Below the pieces are notes generated by a model. The model searched no databases, was not told where the DNA came from, and was given only the letters and a program-made list of their open reading frames with translations. Both the position numbers and the translations under genes were made by a program. Shown piece by piece: positions 62,502 through 64,000 of a stretch of DNA of 64,000 nucleotides (the first letter of the stretch is position 1; each line of letters opens with the position of its first letter). This stretch comes from Candidatus Uabimicrobium amorphum (GTDB lineage: Bacteria > Planctomycetota > Uabimicrobiia > Uabimicrobiales > Uabimicrobiaceae): contig NZ_AP019860.1 of assembly GCF_009002475.1 (NCBI RefSeq), forward strand, positions 6,710,501-6,774,500. Reading direction: 5' to 3'.

Positions 62502-63413
62502 TTACTCTGCCGCGACAGTCTCTTCTTTGATAAAGAGGTAAATGAGGTAGATGATAGCGATAATAACAAAAAGATTCGCCAAGGAGCTTTCATAAGAAGT
62601 TAACGAAGTTTTTTTCTTGTCATTCTGCGTTTGTAAAACCTTTGCTTTCGGCAAAATAGGGTCAACGTTTTCGTTATTTCTCAATTGTTCGTTGAGTTGT
62701 ATAACGCTTAAGTCAGAAAGCGGCTGTGCTTTGCTATACATCGCAGTAACCGGACCGGCATTCCCCAAAAACTCTTTGTTGTTATGTGGTCCTGCCAACA
62801 CCACTTGACTACTTAAAGTTTCTACAGGAAATGACTGATTTTTATAGGTATTTGCCGGTATACGCGACAAGCGCAAAAACGGAAAACGAAATTGAAAATT
62901 CATCTTTTTCCATTCATCTAAAGCAAATAGCGTACAGGGATGTTGCTCCAAAAGTTTTGTAAGTTGAGCATGTCTCTGTGGTATAAGTAGAACAACGCAG
63001 TCCACTTTTTCCTCTTGCAAATTTTTCATTTGCTCTTCTAAGCTTCCACTGGTAATTGTGGCTTTTTCTTCCAGCTGAAATGCCTTCACTAGAATACGCG
63101 TCATAGTATGCGAACCGGTTTTTTCTTGGACAGTACCAATGGAACGCACTTCAGTAAAGCTTTCATATTTGTGATTGCTACGCATAAGAATATGACACAT
63201 CTTGTAGCCTACGGGTGCTACTGCTTCGAGAAGAGTTTTACGATTTTGTACAACACGATCTATGTCAAAAAAACTTTCTGCGCCTACAAGAGCAATGCGC
63301 GCTTTTCCAGAGATGACCATTTCACTGGGGGAAGCACAACGTTCAAGTTTCAAGCGCCTTCCACGAAAAACTTTGTGAATCGCTTGTTGGGCTTTACCCG
63401 CCATACCACTCAA
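62502..63413 (-). CDS. Binding-protein-like domain with C-terminal membrane anchor (probable second half of the upstream gene)
   Basis: Up to 303 residues from a TTG at 63413 (TTGA overlap with the upstream stop) or 300 from the ATG at 63404; neither has a proper SD. There is no signal peptide, although the fold looks periplasmic: KAQQAIHKVF...MVISGKARIALVGAESFF and IGTVQEKTGSHTMTRILV resemble TAXI/type-II solute-binding proteins. The C-terminus is a membrane helix (NLFVIIAIIYLIYLFI). The same frame stays open upstream to about 63480 and reads YKKLSFAVENLDELSGM, a natural lead-in. This suggests one protein with the upstream gene, split by a frameshift or joined by -1 recoding. Confidence 0.65.
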   Translation of the reverse strand: MSGMAGKAQQAIHKVFRGRRLKLERCASPSEMVISGKARIALVGAESFFDIDRVVQNRKTLLEAVAPVGYKMCHILMRSNHKYESFTEVRSIGTVQEKTGSHTMTRILVKAFQLEEKATITSGSLEEQMKNLQEEKVDCVVLLIPQRHAQLTKLLEQHPCTLFALDEWKKMNFQFRFPFLRLSRIPANTYKNQSFPVETLSSQVVLAGPHNNKEFLGNAGPVTAMYSKAQPLSDLSVIQLNEQLRNNENVDPILPKAKVLQTQNDKKKTSLTSYESSLANLFVIIAIIYLIYLFIKEETVAAE

Positions 63414-64000
63414 TTCGTCAAGATTTTCAACCGCAAAGGAAAGTTTTTTATACTTGTCTTTTTGTTTTCTTCTTCAGGTATTAACTTGTTTTTGCGTAAA
63501 AATTGACTTGCCACATCGCGGTAATGTACCCCTTCGAGCTCTACTTGTTTGTTCATCGCTCGCATTGTCTTTTCATCAATGAGTCCCGCGAGTTTTCCTA
63601 ATATGTTGTTGATCCCAGGATAACGTTTTAGAGTTTTGTTATGGACGATAGGTGCTGCTTCGTATACAGGAAAAAAACGTAGATTATCGCTAAGCGTTTT
63701 TAAGTTAAAGGCTTCAATTTGGCCGTCGGTGGAATAACCTATAACGATATCTACTTCTCCATCAAGTAAAGCGCGGTATAATATCGATTTGTCGTCTTCG
63801 ACGATTGTTTGCGCCGTTTTAAGTCCATAACGTCGTAACATTGCCGACAAACCATCCAAAGGGCGTTTGGTAAAATCTTCGTCACAGCCAATGCGCAAAC
63901 TTTGTACATTCGTTAGATCTGTCATTGTCTCTATTTTTTGTGCTATGGATTGGTCGCGTCTCATGACAAGAACATAATTATTCGCAAATCCAAGTCGCGC
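63410..64000 (-). CDS. Glycine betaine/osmoprotectant-type substrate-binding protein (partial, runs off right edge)
   Basis: The frame is open to base 64000; the N-terminus lies outside. The visible part matches OpuAC/OpuC-type proteins: LGFANNYVLVMRRDQ, LRIGCDEDFTKRPLDGLSAML, YRALLDGEVDIVIGYSTDGQI, FPVYEAAPIV and YPGINNILGKLAGLIDEKTM with NKQVELEG...VASQFLRKN at the end. Such domains capture betaine or choline for an ABC importer. After the domain the frame runs 20 poorly conserved residues and stops at 63410, overlapping the next frame. Confidence 0.85.
   Translation of the reverse strand, partial: ARLGFANNYVLVMRRDQSIAQKIETMTDLTNVQSLRIGCDEDFTKRPLDGLSAMLRRYGLKTAQTIVEDDKSILYRALLDGEVDIVIGYSTDGQIEAFNLKTLSDNLRFFPVYEAAPIVHNKTLKRYPGINNILGKLAGLIDEKTMRAMNKQVELEGVHYRDVASQFLRKNKLIPEEENKKTSIKNFPLRLKILTN
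63443..63449 (-). other. A AAA AAC heptamer, possible -1 frameshift site
   Basis: On the minus strand the zero-frame codons ATA AAA AAC contain the canonical X XXY YYZ slippery heptamer. A -1 slip here continues into LSFAVENLDELSGMAGK, the frame of the downstream binding-protein-like ORF. No strong stimulatory stem is obvious downstream. Confidence 0.35.

Noticed and set aside
1-64000. Insertion sequences, prophage, integrase, tRNA or rRNA genes
   Set aside because: No transposase, integrase or phage structural frames, no terminal inverted repeats with target duplications, and no cloverleaf or rRNA-like stretch was found by reading.

Overview
The window reads as a chromosomal segment of a low-GC (about 40 percent by eye) Gram-negative-type bacterium, most plausibly a planctomycete. 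The clues are the number of Ser/Thr kinases of the PEGA, FHA and MshEN-like kinds (five kinase or kinase-like genes, plus three FHA proteins), a dynamin-like GTPase, many secreted or lipidated proteins of unknown function, the MoxR ATPase, and the eukaryote/archaeal-type glycyl-tRNA synthetase. A relative of the phagocytic planctomycete 'Candidatus Uabimicrobium' would fit, but that is inference, not something the sequence proves. There is no sign of phage, transposons, CRISPR arrays, rRNA or tRNA genes.

Layout. 1-8.6 kb: one tight leftward operon (repeat-bearing peroxiredoxin-like lipoprotein, kinase, membrane C39 peptidase, PgpA, NIF3-like protein, dynamin-like GTPase, secreted protein, and a kinase running off the left edge). 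8.7-19 kb: a small membrane protein, an exported SodA-type superoxide dismutase, a membrane protein translationally coupled to a 1510-residue STAND-type NTPase, QueF, NusB, a HEAT-like protein, a secreted EndA-type nuclease and a two-helix membrane peptide. 19-28.8 kb, leftward: ferritin-like protein, LRR protein, LysA, a secreted Ig-repeat protein, then a kinase-TPR-HEAT-GlyA operon.

29.2-36.5 kb: the most distinctive locus, a rightward electron-transfer operon. It has an FHA-ferredoxin-reductase-[2Fe-2S] protein, an FHA-cNMP-binding-4x[4Fe-4S] protein, a b-type cytochrome membrane protein and a membrane-anchored ten-CxxCH cytochrome. The parts form a plausible chain from NAD(P)H across the membrane to a periplasmic multiheme cytochrome, with phosphopeptide-reading FHA domains built into two of the redox proteins. 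36.6-44.8 kb, leftward: a 1319-residue fusion (FGGY kinase, 2-hydroxyacid dehydrogenase, SCP2, class II aldolase), GlyRS and a PEGA-domain kinase.

45-57.7 kb: small membrane and lipoprotein genes, an EF-hand protein, a probable pseudokinase coupled to RuvC and an SLBB export lipoprotein, a divergent DnaA-like protein overlapping MoxR, a double-FHA protein with a Ca2+/cation antiporter, and a PIN-like/zinc-ribbon/VOC operon. 58-62.4 kb: three paralogous exported proteins sharing one C-terminal module. 62.5-64 kb: a glycine-betaine-type binding protein running off the right edge, overlapping a second binding-protein-like frame across an A AAA AAC heptamer, so the two may be one frameshifted or recoded protein.

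Recurring non-coding features: degenerate hexanucleotide arrays (GRTKAC type) in several intergenic gaps, promoters with a TTGCAA -35 element, terminator hairpins, and three leaders in which a strong Shine-Dalgarno sequence is separated from the start codon by a hairpin.
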